64,000 nt of DNA from the NCBI RefSeq assembly GCF_004005865.1, contig NZ_SACN01000001.1, forward strand, positions 2,542,001-2,606,000. The letters are read 5' to 3'. A model generated the notes under the pieces. The model searched no databases, was not told the DNA's origin, and was given only the letters and a program-made list of their open reading frames with translations. Within the stretch, counting starts at the first letter, position 1, and every line of letters starts with the position of its first letter. Source of the DNA: Sphingomonas crocodyli (GTDB lineage: Bacteria > Pseudomonadota > Alphaproteobacteria > Sphingomonadales > Sphingomonadaceae). Of this stretch, positions 36,539 through 45,104 are shown one piece after another. A program made the translations under genes and the position numbers.

Positions 36539-36566
36539 AAGGCCCGAGGATCACTCCCCGGGCCTT
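36539..36566 (-). terminator. Rho-independent terminator of the F0 ATP synthase operon
   Basis: AAGGCCCG-AGG and CCCCGGGCCTT pair; read leftward the stem is followed by TTTTCGT. It lies 21 bases after the last F0 gene (b subunit). Confidence 0.72.
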
Positions 36567-36587
36567 CTTCTACTCTATCGAGACCGA

Positions 36588-37148
36588 TCAGGCGCGGCCG
36601 GAAAGGCCCAGCGATCCGATCGCCTTGTCGACAAGCGCCTTGTCCGAACCCGCATCGTGGCGTTCGGCGATCAGCTTGGCGGCGGCAGCCGCGGCGGCAT
36701 CGGCCGCGCGGGTGCGGACCTCGGCGATCGCTGCGCGCTCGGCGGCGGCGATCTTGTCCTCGGCCATCTTGCCGCGACGCTCGATCAGCGTGGCCGCATC
36801 GACGCGGGCCTGCGCGACGATCGCCTCGGCTTCGGCCTTGGCATGGGCGAGCATGTCGGCGGTTTCGCCTTCGACCGCCTTCTGCTTGGCCTCATATTCG
36901 GCCTTCAGCTTTTCGGCGTCGGCGCGAAGCTGCGTCGCTTCGTCGAGCTGGGCGCGGATCGCGGCGATCTTGGAATCGAGCGCCTTGCCGATCACGGCGG
37001 GCACCTTCTTCCACAGCATGATCAGGATGACGATCAGCATCGCGATCGACACCCACGCCGTGGCGTTCAGGCCCAGCGCGGTGGGATCGACGTGATGTTC
37101 CTCGGCGCCGGGCGCCTCGGTGGTTGCGGTATGCGCGGTGTGAGCCAT
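36588..37148 (-). CDS. atpF: F0F1 ATP synthase subunit b
   Basis: One of two peripheral-stalk b-type subunits of the proton-driven ATP synthase. The 186-residue protein has a single N-terminal membrane helix (WVSIAMLIVILIMLW, about residues 32-46) and then a long Ala/Glu/Lys-rich coiled coil to about residue 160. The shortened helix followed by KKVPAVIGKAL fits ATP synthase b of alphaproteobacteria, which pairs with b'. It is the last gene of atpI-atpB-atpE-b'-b, 14 bases after b'. The F1 genes are not in the window, as usual for alphaproteobacteria. Confidence 0.95.
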   Translation of the reverse strand: MAHTAHTATTEAPGAEEHHVDPTALGLNATAWVSIAMLIVILIMLWKKVPAVIGKALDSKIAAIRAQLDEATQLRADAEKLKAEYEAKQKAVEGETADMLAHAKAEAEAIVAQARVDAATLIERRGKMAEDKIAAAERAAIAEVRTRAADAAAAAAAKLIAERHDAGSDKALVDKAIGSLGLSGRA

Positions 37149-37162
37149 CGTCTAGATCTCCC

Positions 37163-37654
37163 TCACGCCGCCATCACGGCGCCGACAGCCTTCTTGGCGT
37201 CCGACGCATCGATGGTGAGACCGGCAACCTTGGCGACGAGATCCTGCGCCGCTTCCGCGGCAACGGTCTCGACCGAACCGAGTGCTTCGGTCTTGGCCGC
37301 GTTCAGTGAAGCCTGGGCTGCGATCGCCTTTTCGGCGAGCACGGCGTCAGCCGCCTTCACGCTCTTTTCGGTTTCCTGCGTGGCGAGCTTCTTCGCCTCG
37401 TTGGTGGCGGCGAGCACGGTGGCCTTCGCCTCCTCCATCTTCGCCCGATGCGCCGCTTCGAGTTCGTCGGCGCGGGCATGGGCTGCCTGGGCGGCGGCGA
37501 GGTCGTCGGCGATCTTGCGCTCGCGCGCATCGACGGTCGCCTCGATCTTCGGCATCATTCCCCGCCCGATCACGAAATAGATCAGGCCGAAAGTGATCAG
37601 CAGCCAGAAGATCTGCGAAGCATAGGTCGCTGCGATTTGTGCGATCTGAGGCAT
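37163..37654 (-). CDS. F0F1 ATP synthase subunit b'
   Basis: The second peripheral-stalk subunit (b', often named atpG or atpF2). The 163-residue protein begins PQIAQIAATYASQIFWLLITFGLIYFV, a membrane helix preceded by Gln, as in b' proteins, then a coiled coil with ARERKIADDLAAAQAAHARA. It forms a heterodimer with subunit b. A strong hairpin separates it from atpE upstream. Confidence 0.95.
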   Translation of the reverse strand: MPQIAQIAATYASQIFWLLITFGLIYFVIGRGMMPKIEATVDARERKIADDLAAAQAAHARADELEAAHRAKMEEAKATVLAATNEAKKLATQETEKSVKAADAVLAEKAIAAQASLNAAKTEALGSVETVAAEAAQDLVAKVAGLTIDASDAKKAVGAVMAA

Positions 37655-37684
37655 CGAAGAATCCCTAGTCAGGGCAATATCGAC

Positions 37685-37710
37685 GGGGCCGGACGCAAAT
37701 GCCCGGCCCC
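37685..37710 (-). other. Hairpin between atpE and the b' gene
   Basis: GGGGCCGG and CCGGCCCC are perfect 8-bp arms with a ten-base loop, 12 bases after the atpE stop codon. There is no U-run, so it probably stabilises the upstream mRNA or attenuates transcription rather than ending it. That fits the higher copy number of subunit c. Confidence 0.6.
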
Positions 37711-37721
37711 GATTCAGTCTG

Positions 37722-37949
37722 TTAGGCGACGAACAGCAGGATCATCGCGACGACGAACGCCAGCAGGCCGAGAAGTTCGGCAGCGGCGAAGCCGATGAAG
37801 AGACGGCCCTGCTGGCTGTCAGCGGCCGAAGGATTGCGGAGCGCCGACGACAGGAACTGCGCGAACACGTTGCCCACGCCGAGCGCGGCGAGGCCGAGAC
37901 CGACGGCAGCGAGACCAGCGCCGATATACTTGGCTGCAACAGGATCCAT
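37722..37949 (-). CDS. atpE: F0F1 ATP synthase subunit c
   Basis: The proteolipid that forms the proton-driven rotor ring. The 75-residue hairpin has helices IGAGLAAVGLGLAALGVGNV and LLGLLAFVVAMILLFVA, with the polar loop RNPSAA between and the ion-binding acidic residue in the second helix as AAAELLGLLAF. The R-N-P loop and A-E-L position are typical of c subunits. Length (75) is normal. Confidence 0.97.
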   Translation of the reverse strand: MDPVAAKYIGAGLAAVGLGLAALGVGNVFAQFLSSALRNPSAADSQQGRLFIGFAAAELLGLLAFVVAMILLFVA

Positions 37950-37991
37950 GATAAACTCCCTAGTTAAACCGTTGAATGGGTGGGCTAAAAA

Positions 37992-38777
37992 TCAGTGCAG
38001 GTTGACCGCGTCGTTCAGATAGAGCGACGTGAGCAGCGCGAACACATAGGCCTGGATCGCGCACACCAGCAGTTCCAGCACGCTGATGCCGACCATCAGG
38101 ATCAGGCTGGGCAGGCTGACGATCGCGGCGATGCCGGCGCCGGCGTTCATCCCGTTGATCACGAAGCCCGCCAGCACCTTCATCAGGATGTGGCCCGCGG
38201 TCATCGCGACGAACAGTCGCAGACCCAGCGAGAAGGGACGGATCATGAAGGAGAACAGCTCGATCACGAAGATCAGCGGCACCATGTAGCCAGGCGTGCC
38301 GTGCGGAATGAACAGCGAGAAGAAATGGAAGCCATGCCGCGCGAAGCCGACGATCAGCACGATCGCGAAGCTGAGCACTGCCAGAACGCCGGTGACGGTC
38401 AGGTGGCTGGTGATCGTGAATGGATGCACCCCGCCGAAGCCGACCGGCAGCATGCCCATCAGGTTCGCGATCAGGATGAACATGAACAGCGAGAAGACGT
38501 AGGGCGTGAACTTCTTGCCTTCCGGCCCGATGTTCGCCTTCATCAGATCGCCGATGAAGCTCACCGCGCCTTCGACCATCACCTGCCAGCGGCCGGGGAT
38601 CAGTTCGCGCTTCATCCCGCCCAGCATGAACAGCCAGAAGGCGACCAGCGTCAGCACCATCCACAGCGCGGAATTGGTGAAGGCGATATTATGGCCGGCG
38701 ATCTCCCACCCCTGACCGAACATCGGTTCGATCTGGAACTGGTGCATCGGATCGATCCTGCCGGATTCGGCTGCCAC
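37992..38777 (-). CDS. atpB: F0F1 ATP synthase subunit a
   Basis: The stator channel subunit that passes protons to the c ring. The 261-residue protein has about five to six membrane segments; the essential Arg lies in FSLGLRLFVAMTAGHIL. The N-terminal HQFQIEPMFG is typical of alphaproteobacterial subunit a. Start is GTG at 38777, giving MAAESGRIDPMHQF; the ATG at 38747 (MHQFQ) is ten codons inside. It is followed by atpE after 42 bases. Confidence 0.96.
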   Translation of the reverse strand: MAAESGRIDPMHQFQIEPMFGQGWEIAGHNIAFTNSALWMVLTLVAFWLFMLGGMKRELIPGRWQVMVEGAVSFIGDLMKANIGPEGKKFTPYVFSLFMFILIANLMGMLPVGFGGVHPFTITSHLTVTGVLAVLSFAIVLIVGFARHGFHFFSLFIPHGTPGYMVPLIFVIELFSFMIRPFSLGLRLFVAMTAGHILMKVLAGFVINGMNAGAGIAAIVSLPSLILMVGISVLELLVCAIQAYVFALLTSLYLNDAVNLH

Positions 38778-38816
38778 GCTCGCTCTACCCCTGTCTATGC
38801 CAAAAGCGTCCGGAAG

Positions 38817-39137
38817 CTATTCCGGGCGCTCGTTGGAAATCCGAATGATGTTCCTGAAGGCGATCACGATCCCAAGGACCATCATCCCCAATAGGAGCCA
38901 CGGGGCCGTGCCAAGCCAGCGGTCGAACAGCCAGCCCAACAATGCACCACCAGCCGGACCCGCGATCAGTTCGGAAAGCACGCGATTGCCTTGGGAATAA
39001 CCCTTTTCGGGCTTCCTATGCTGCGGCGCCGTCCTGACCGTTTCAGCGTCACGCGCCGCCTGCAACCGCTCATCGAGCGATGCCAGGCGATCGTCCCCTC
39101 CGCTGGCTGGGTCCTGCCCGGGATCGTTCTGCGTCAT
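38817..39137 (-). CDS. atpI: ATP synthase F0 subunit I / AtpZ-AtpI family protein
   Basis: A 106-residue assembly factor for the ATP synthase. A charged N-terminal half is followed by two membrane segments (VLSELIAGPAGGALLGWLFD and PWLLLGMMVLGIVIAFRN). These proteins help c-ring assembly and may form a cation channel. It heads the F0 operon, 39 bases before atpB. Confidence 0.93.
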   Translation of the reverse strand: MTQNDPGQDPASGGDDRLASLDERLQAARDAETVRTAPQHRKPEKGYSQGNRVLSELIAGPAGGALLGWLFDRWLGTAPWLLLGMMVLGIVIAFRNIIRISNERPE

Positions 39138-39352
39138 GGCCTTAACCCTTGTACGGTTTCGCCCATGCCGACGAGCAACCCCGCCAAGGCGAGGCCCCTT
39201 TAGGAAGGGGGTGGGGGTGAGTCAATCATTGTCACAATGGGTTTCAGCATCGCCGACCCAAAGTACACCGCAACGGACGCCCCCATCGTCCGCAAAGACG
39301 AAGGCGCGGACGGGCTTATTGCGCGGGCGAACGCCCCCTGCGCAACATCGGA

Positions 39353-39385
39353 CACGCCCATCGAAATCCCGTTCCGATGGGCGTG
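39353..39385. other. Perfect 11-bp inverted repeat in the atpI / ydbL gap
   Basis: CACGCCCATCG and CGATGGGCGTG, eleven-base loop. It lies downstream of ydbL (stop 39410) and upstream of atpI (start 39137), so it may end the ydb transcript or sit in the atp leader; no U-run is seen. The rest of this 270-base gap has nothing I can name. Confidence 0.5.
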
Positions 39386-39409
39386 CGAAGAGGGGTTAAA
39401 ACAAAAACC

Positions 39410-39781
39410 TTACCCGCAATAATCGGGTGCAACATTTTCGCCGCCGCGGGTGCGCCATGCGCCGTCCTGCAGCTTATAGGCCTGGCCCGGCTTCACGGCG
39501 CGCAGCGTGGAGCAAGCGGTGGTCTGGGCGAACTGATCGACCGTGACGTTCCGCTGCGCGGCGATGCTGGTATAGCCCGCGCGCCGCTTGATGTTGATCG
39601 CGTCCACCGCGGCCTTCAGATCGGGCGACGGCGCCTTCACGAAGCCCAGATAGCCATCCCACTGTTCGCCGATCGCGCCCGACGAGAGCGCGGCTTCGAC
39701 CACCGGTTCGGCGGCGAGCACAGGCGATAGCGCGATTCCCGCCACCATCAGCCCCACGACAATCTTCGATACCGTCTTCAT
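39410..39781 (-). CDS. ydbL: YdbL family (DUF1318) protein
   Basis: A 123-residue periplasmic protein with a cleavable signal peptide (KIVVGLMVAGIALSPVLAAE). DUF1318 features: AALSSGAIGEQWDGYLGFV, VDAINIKRRAGYTSIAAQRNV and the end region. In E. coli YdbL aids the YdbH-YnbE intermembrane lipid-transfer system. It overlaps the ynbE stop by four bases (ATGA), so it is translationally coupled. Confidence 0.9.
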   Translation of the reverse strand: MKTVSKIVVGLMVAGIALSPVLAAEPVVEAALSSGAIGEQWDGYLGFVKAPSPDLKAAVDAINIKRRAGYTSIAAQRNVTVDQFAQTTACSTLRAVKPGQAYKLQDGAWRTRGGENVAPDYCG

Positions 39782-39960
39782 TGCGGAAACAGCTCCGGAT
39801 TATTGGCGATGAAGTCGTCTGCGTCCTTCTGGAGTTTGACGACCACCTCCTGCTTCACATTGACGTTGAGGTTGATCTCGATCGGCTTTTCGGGCGCCGT
39901 CACGTTGATGCAACCGCCGAGCGGCGCGAGCATCGCCATCGAAAGGATCGTCCTCTTCAT
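39778..39960 (-). CDS. ynbE: YnbE family lipoprotein
   Basis: A 60-residue outer-membrane lipoprotein: lipobox MLAPLGGC with Cys17 after a short hydrophobic stretch, then EINLNVNVKQEVVVKLQKDAD, a beta strand and helix typical of YnbE. YnbE extends the beta-groove of YdbH at the outer membrane (E. coli knowledge). An ATG at 39981 is an alternative start, less likely because it would lengthen the signal. It lies between ydbH and ydbL. Confidence 0.9.
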   Translation of the reverse strand: MKRTILSMAMLAPLGGCINVTAPEKPIEINLNVNVKQEVVVKLQKDADDFIANNPELFPQ

Positions 39961-40024
39961 GGCATCAGGCTCGCATCGCATCGTTTCATCGTCAATCTGA
40001 TGTCGTTCATCGCACGACCTCGCT

Positions 40025-43000
40025 TTACTGGGGCTGAATGGGGGCCGGAGCGGAAGCCACGGGCTTGTCCGGCAACGGATTGGGGGGCGGCGGCGCTTCC
40101 GGCCGAATCTCGACATTGCGCAGCGCCGACGCCGGATCGACGAAGGTCTGCGCCGAATTGACGAGGCCGCGGAATGGCGCGGTGATCGTGATGTTGAAAC
40201 GGAAGGGCAGCCGCGTGATCGGCGCGATGAAGCGGGCAAGCAGACCTTTCGGCTTTTCCGCCTTCTTCTCCAGATTCTGCGTGCCGTCGAAACGGACCTT
40301 GCTGACCACCTCGCCATCCAGCGAGCCATTCAGGTCGATCGCAAGCCGGTTGTAGCGCATCGATTTGAGCGCATCGAACGCGATCCGCGCCATCGGGCCG
40401 AGCGCCGCATTGGTGACGTCGCCGACGTAAGAGAGCGTGCCGCCTTCGGGCCGCACCTTCAGCTCGCCGCCTTCGATCCGGCCGCCTTCGTTGCTGAAGA
40501 CGATCGGCAGCACACCGTCGAACTTGCCGGTGACGTCGAGATTCTTGAACTCAAGCTGCTGCAGGAACACGCCCGCATCGAGCCCGTCGATCCGGAACAG
40601 CATCCGCCGCTCGACCGGGCGGCCGAAGTCCATCTCGGTCGGCTCGAGCGTGAGCGTGCCGCCCGCAAACGGCCAGTGACCGTCCTCGATCGTGACCACC
40701 TGCCCCGCGTCGAGATGATAGCGGATCACGCCGTCATTCACCGCGATGCCCGGATTGATCTCCGCGATCCGAACCTCCTGCCCCGGCGCCGTGATCATCG
40801 CGAGCAGATCGGTGAAATGGATCGTGCCGCTCAGCCCGGTGACGGGGCCGAAGGCGGCGGCGAAATTCATGCTCTCGGTCTTGAACACGCCCGAACTGGT
40901 GACGTTGCCGCCCGCCCACACGATGCGCCCCTGCCCCGCAATCTCGCCTTCGACATTGGCGATGATGCCGACGGTCAGCGGCGTGATCCGTTCGGGCTGG
41001 AACCCCTTGCCGAAGCGCAGGCCGCCGACGTCGAGATTCGCGTCGCCGCGCCCGCTCTGCAGCGAATGGCGGATCTCGACATGTGCGACCGACTTGCCCG
41101 TCGCCGGCTCGGCCAGCGTGCCGTCCGCCGTGATATAGCCGCCGTGGAGCGTGAGCTTCGCGTCGGGCATGCGCAGCGTGTGGAAGCGCGGCGAGGCGGT
41201 CTGCGCATCGTCGATCGCCAGCGCGCCCTTCAGGTCGAGGATGCCGCCGCGCAGCGTCCAGTCGCCCGCAGCACCGCTCAACAATAGCGGCACCACGCCG
41301 ATCTGTCCGCTGGTGCCCGCGAAAGTGCCGCCGATCCCCTGATTGTCGATCCGGCCCGCGATTGTCTCCGCATCGAGCCGCGTTGGCGATTCGCCCGTGC
41401 CCAAACGCACCCGCAGGGCATCGAGCGCGAAGCCGGGCTTGCCGACCGAAACCGACAGGCGGCGCGCCTCCATCGCCAGCGGCTGATCGCCGATCGCGCC
41501 GCGCAGACGGGGCGCCGTGATCGCAGCGCCGCCATAAAGCGCCCCGCCCGCCGTTCGACCGACCATCGCGCCGCCGACCGGGCAGACCGGCAGGCGCGAT
41601 TTGCCGATTCGCGTCCCCGCCGCCTCCAACAGGGTGAAGCCGAGCGTCGCGCACTCCCGGTTGACGGTGAAGCCGCCGCGCCGATCGATCGCGACGTTGA
41701 TCGGCACGTCGAGCCCCTGGATCCGCCCGTCGGCCAGCGGACCATCGAGATGCGCGCGCGTCGAAATCGCGGTGCCGCCGCCGCGCGCGGGGCCGAAGCT
41801 GACCGGATCGAAGGCCGCGCGGGCATTGTCGGCGCGATAGGGCGCGATCGTCGCCGATCCGCCGACGGGGCCGCCCGGCACCGCCTGACGCAGGCTGGCG
41901 CGCACATCGGGCAGGCCGCCGCCTCCCAATTCGATACTGGCGTTCACCGATGCGCCCGATCCCCCGGAGCGCCAGCCCAGCCCCTCCGCCCGTTCGGCAC
42001 GGACGAGCAGGCGCGCGCCGCTTTCGGCATCGGCATCGAGCCGGTCGATCCGCGCCTCCACACCGCGCGAATCGGCGTTCACCGACAGGCTGGCGCGCGC
42101 GTCCACGCCGCGCGCCGCCGCCGCGACCGCCCTGCCCCATGCCTGGGCAACGGGGCCGATCGGCGTCGAATCGGTCGATGCGAGCATCGCGCGGACCTGA
42201 TCGATCCGGCCTCCATCGACACTCGCCTCGGTCAGCGCGACTTCGCCCGTCAGCGACGCTCTGCTGCTGCCGATGGCATAGCGATAATCGCCTTCGAAGC
42301 CGGCCCGCGCCGCGCTGAACCCGGCCGCGGTCGCGCCATCAGCGAAGAGGGTGCCGCCGCCGCGCACCTCCTTCATCGTCGCGTCGATCGTGATGCGTCC
42401 GCCAATCCGCGCCGCCCGTGCGTCGCCGGCCGCAACCGCCCCGCGCTGCACCACCGCCGCACCGCGCCAGCGCGCGAGATCCGCATCGCCGGTGATGTCG
42501 AAATCGATCAACGGCGCGGTCAGCCGCCCCTGCGCACCGCAGTCGATTCGCGTCGCGGATAGCGGCCCGTCGATTCGCGGCTTGCCGTTCGTCACCGCGA
42601 TCCGCAGCTTCGCCTGAGCGCCGTCGACCGCGCAACCGCCCGCGGCGAGCTTGTTCGAGGCCAGTTGCGCAATGCCCTTGAACCCGTCCTTCAGCCCGCC
42701 GCCGCCCGTCAGCCGCAGGCCGAGCGCGCCCGCCGGCGTATCGAGATCGAAGCGCATGTCGCGCGCGGCAAGTGCGATATCGGGCAACGCAAAAGGCTCG
42801 TCGCTGGCCGTCGTCGGCAGCAGCCGATCGATAGCGCCCAGCGACAATTTGCCGCCGACGATCCGCCCCTTCAGCCGCACGCCGGCCGCATCGACCGCGC
42901 GGACATACGGACCCGTCAGCCCCATGCCGATCGCGATCTCGGCCCAGTCGGCGACGAGATCGGGGTTCTTCGGATCGCCGATGCGGATATTTTCGATCCG

Positions 43001-43180
43001 CTGGGTGCGGAAGCCGATCTGCGTGATGCGATAGCTGGCGGGCACGTTCTTCGCCCTGAGCGCATCGTCGATATAGCTTTGCGCGATCGGCATACGCTCG
43101 ATCCACAGCCAGCCCAGTGCGGCGGCGATCACCGCGCCGCTCGCCCCGCCAACAATTATCAATCTGGAGGGGCGTGCCAT
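40025..43180 (-). CDS. ydbH: YdbH-type AsmA-like intermembrane phospholipid transporter
   Basis: A 1051-residue protein anchored by an N-terminal membrane helix (LIIVGGASGAVIAAALGWLWI), the rest being periplasmic and beta-rich, as in AsmA/TamB-like bridges that carry phospholipids to the outer membrane. The C-terminal third (about residues 820-970) has the YdbH-specific block: GLSGTIHFTDLLAM, DGVIRYHLDAGQVVTIEDG and RMLFRIDGLDAGVFLQQLEF. The last residues are Pro-rich. It is coupled with ynbE and ydbL in the order known from E. coli. I prefer ATG 43180 (MARPSRLI) over 43222. Confidence 0.93.
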   Translation of the reverse strand: MARPSRLIIVGGASGAVIAAALGWLWIERMPIAQSYIDDALRAKNVPASYRITQIGFRTQRIENIRIGDPKNPDLVADWAEIAIGMGLTGPYVRAVDAAGVRLKGRIVGGKLSLGAIDRLLPTTASDEPFALPDIALAARDMRFDLDTPAGALGLRLTGGGGLKDGFKGIAQLASNKLAAGGCAVDGAQAKLRIAVTNGKPRIDGPLSATRIDCGAQGRLTAPLIDFDITGDADLARWRGAAVVQRGAVAAGDARAARIGGRITIDATMKEVRGGGTLFADGATAAGFSAARAGFEGDYRYAIGSSRASLTGEVALTEASVDGGRIDQVRAMLASTDSTPIGPVAQAWGRAVAAAARGVDARASLSVNADSRGVEARIDRLDADAESGARLLVRAERAEGLGWRSGGSGASVNASIELGGGGLPDVRASLRQAVPGGPVGGSATIAPYRADNARAAFDPVSFGPARGGGTAISTRAHLDGPLADGRIQGLDVPINVAIDRRGGFTVNRECATLGFTLLEAAGTRIGKSRLPVCPVGGAMVGRTAGGALYGGAAITAPRLRGAIGDQPLAMEARRLSVSVGKPGFALDALRVRLGTGESPTRLDAETIAGRIDNQGIGGTFAGTSGQIGVVPLLLSGAAGDWTLRGGILDLKGALAIDDAQTASPRFHTLRMPDAKLTLHGGYITADGTLAEPATGKSVAHVEIRHSLQSGRGDANLDVGGLRFGKGFQPERITPLTVGIIANVEGEIAGQGRIVWAGGNVTSSGVFKTESMNFAAAFGPVTGLSGTIHFTDLLAMITAPGQEVRIAEINPGIAVNDGVIRYHLDAGQVVTIEDGHWPFAGGTLTLEPTEMDFGRPVERRMLFRIDGLDAGVFLQQLEFKNLDVTGKFDGVLPIVFSNEGGRIEGGELKVRPEGGTLSYVGDVTNAALGPMARIAFDALKSMRYNRLAIDLNGSLDGEVVSKVRFDGTQNLEKKAEKPKGLLARFIAPITRLPFRFNITITAPFRGLVNSAQTFVDPASALRNVEIRPEAPPPPNPLPDKPVASAPAPIQPQ

Positions 43181-43288
43181 CGGCGGGATTCTTAGCGTCT
43201 CTTTTCGGGAAGGGAACGGCACCTATCATCAACGACGCGACAGGCGGATCGGTTGCGGAGCCGAACCGATACGCTAGGCTGCGCGACG

Positions 43289-43978
43289 ATGAGCGATGCA
43301 CCCGATCCCGGCACCGACGCCAGCGGCCACCGCGCCCGCCTGCGCAAGCGGCTGTTCGAAGGTGGCCCCGAGGCTTTGCTCGATCATGAGCTGGTCGAAT
43401 ATCTGCTCATGCTCACCATTCGACGCATCGACACCAAGCCCATAGCGCGCAGACTGCTCGCGGAATTTGGTGGCCTCGGCAGATTGTTGTCAGCCGATGT
43501 CGAATCCTTGAATCGCGCCGGCGTGTCTGAAGCTGCCATAGCAGCAATCAAGATCGCCGAAGCTTCCGCGCTGCGCCTACTCCGCACGCAAATCACTGAT
43601 CGTCCTCTACTGTCGAGCTGGCAGGCGCTGACCGATTATCTCCATGCCGACATGGCGCATCGCGCGGTCGAGCGGGTGCGCGTGCTGCACCTCAATTCGA
43701 AGAATATGCTGATCCGCGACGAGCTGGTGTCCGAAGGATCAGTCGATCAGGCGGCGGTGCATGTGCGCGAGGTGATCAAACGCGCGCTCGAACTCAGTTC
43801 CTCCGCGCTGATCCTCGTCCACAACCACCCGTCGGGCGATCCGCAGCCGAGCCGGCAGGATATCGCGCTGACCAAGGAGATCGCGCAGGCGGGCAAGCCG
43901 CTGGGCATCATTGTCCACGATCACATCATCGTCGGCACGTCCGGCCAGACGAGTCTGCGGGCGCAGGGACTGATCTAG
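43289..43978 (+). CDS. radC: RadC / JAB-domain (MPN+) protein
   Basis: A 229-residue protein with an N-terminal helix-hairpin-helix region (LRKRLFEGGPEALLDHELVEYLLML) and a C-terminal JAMM metalloprotease-like fold. The zinc motif is HNHPSGDPQPSRQD, followed by IIVHDHIIVG. RadC's true activity is unresolved; it is linked to DNA repair or mobile-element functions by family naming only. ATG 43289 opens the typical MSDAPDPG leader. Confidence 0.94.
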   Translation: MSDAPDPGTDASGHRARLRKRLFEGGPEALLDHELVEYLLMLTIRRIDTKPIARRLLAEFGGLGRLLSADVESLNRAGVSEAAIAAIKIAEASALRLLRTQITDRPLLSSWQALTDYLHADMAHRAVERVRVLHLNSKNMLIRDELVSEGSVDQAAVHVREVIKRALELSSSALILVHNHPSGDPQPSRQDIALTKEIAQAGKPLGIIVHDHIIVGTSGQTSLRAQGLI

Positions 43979-43986
43979 CTCCCCCT

Positions 43987-44097
43987 TCGTCATTGCGAGC
44001 GTAGCGAAGCAATCCAGGCCCGCATGAGAGAGGCTCGCGACCCAACTCCATTGCGGGCCTGGATTGCTTCGTCGCCTGCGGCTTCTCGCAATGACGA
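43987..44097. repeat. Family A palindromic repeat, copy after radC
   Basis: Short left arm, long right arm, 111 bp; starts nine bases after the radC stop codon. Confidence 0.93.
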
Positions 44098-44107
44098 GGA
44101 AAGGAAA

Positions 44108-44133
44108 GAGGCGGCCCCGAGCGGGACCGCCTC
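44108..44133 (-). terminator. Rho-independent terminator of the EF-hand protein gene
   Basis: GAGGCGG-C-CCC and GGG-A-CCGCCTC pair around a GAGC loop; leftward the stem is followed by TTTCCTTT. It lies 25 bases beyond the stop of the Ala/Pro-rich gene. Confidence 0.7.
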
Positions 44134-44158
44134 TCCTCTCGCGTGAGAGCCTGGGAAC

Positions 44159-44917
44159 TTAGGCCGACAGGAATGCGGCGAGTTCGTTCGGCGAGATCGC
44201 CTTGTCCTTGTCGGTATCGGCCTTGGCGAAGTCGCCCGCGGTCGCGTTCAGCACCTTGATCGCGGGGAGATCGGCCTTCTTGCTGGCCTTGGTCTTGTCG
44301 ACCTCGGCAGTCTGATCCTGGCCCTTCGACGCCATGATCCAGTTGCCGAATTCGAGCGCGGTCAGCTTGCCCTTGTTGCCGGCGTCATATTTCGCCCACT
44401 CGGCATTGACCTTGGCCGCAGCGTCCGCGTTGACCGGGGTCGGCGTGCCGGCGGCGGCATCGGCCGTCGCGGTCGGCGCAGCCGCAGGGGCGGGAGTAGG
44501 CGCCGGAGCCGCACTGGCGGTCGCGGCCGGGGCGGCATCTGTCGGAGCGGCTGCAGCAGGCGCGGGCGCGGCATTGGCCGTGGCGGTCGCATCAGCAGCA
44601 GGAGCAGCCGGGGCCGGTGCAGCATTGGCGGTGGCGGTGGTCTCCGCAGCCGGGGCCGCAGCGGCGGGCGCGGGTGCCGCGCTGGCGGTTGCGGCGGCAT
44701 CGGAGGCAGGTGCGGTCGTCTGCGGCGTGGGCGTCGCTGCGGCCGTGGTAGTCGCTGGGGTTTCCGTCGTCGGGGCGGCGGCCGGAGCCGGGGTTTCGGC
44801 CGGGGCCGGCGTCGTCATTTCGGGCGCGGGCACGGCGGCCGGGGCGGCCTCCTGCGCGACGGCGGCGCCCGAAAGGGCCAGCAGGGCGGCACCGCCCAGA
44901 AGCATGATCTTGGTCAT
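44159..44917 (-). CDS. Secreted Ala/Pro-rich repeat protein with C-terminal EF-hands
   Basis: A 252-residue protein with a signal peptide (IMLLGGAALLALSGAAVAQ), a long low-complexity Ala/Pro/Thr segment (about residues 23-160) built from imperfect units such as ATANAAPAPAA, and a helical C-terminal domain with a clear calcium-binding EF-hand (DTDKDKAISPNELAAFL) and a degenerate partner YDAGNKGKLTALEFGNW. It is probably periplasmic, with a flexible linker and calcium sensor head. No binding partner is known. A terminator follows; the region upstream to recN (44918-45104) shows no gene. Confidence 0.82.
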   Translation of the reverse strand: MTKIMLLGGAALLALSGAAVAQEAAPAAVPAPEMTTPAPAETPAPAAAPTTETPATTTAAATPTPQTTAPASDAAATASAAPAPAAAAPAAETTATANAAPAPAAPAADATATANAAPAPAAAAPTDAAPAATASAAPAPTPAPAAAPTATADAAAGTPTPVNADAAAKVNAEWAKYDAGNKGKLTALEFGNWIMASKGQDQTAEVDKTKASKKADLPAIKVLNATAGDFAKADTDKDKAISPNELAAFLSA

Positions 44918-45104
44918 CTGTCTCTCCTTCGGCCGGGGTCAGATGCGTTTCGAGGCCTGACCCGCGAGGGGTTTGAATATCGTTGCGTCGCCGACCAAAT
45001 GGCCGGAACTGTCGATCAAACCGATGACCTTGTATGAAGTTGCGATTCCGGCGGCGTAACAATGCGAACCGAAGGATTATAGCGACCAGCCGAGCCGAAC
45101 GACT

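Noticed and set aside
39237..39422. 61-codon frame on the plus strand in the atpI/ydbL gap
   Set aside because: No ribosome site or family; it runs across an inverted repeat and appears fortuitous.
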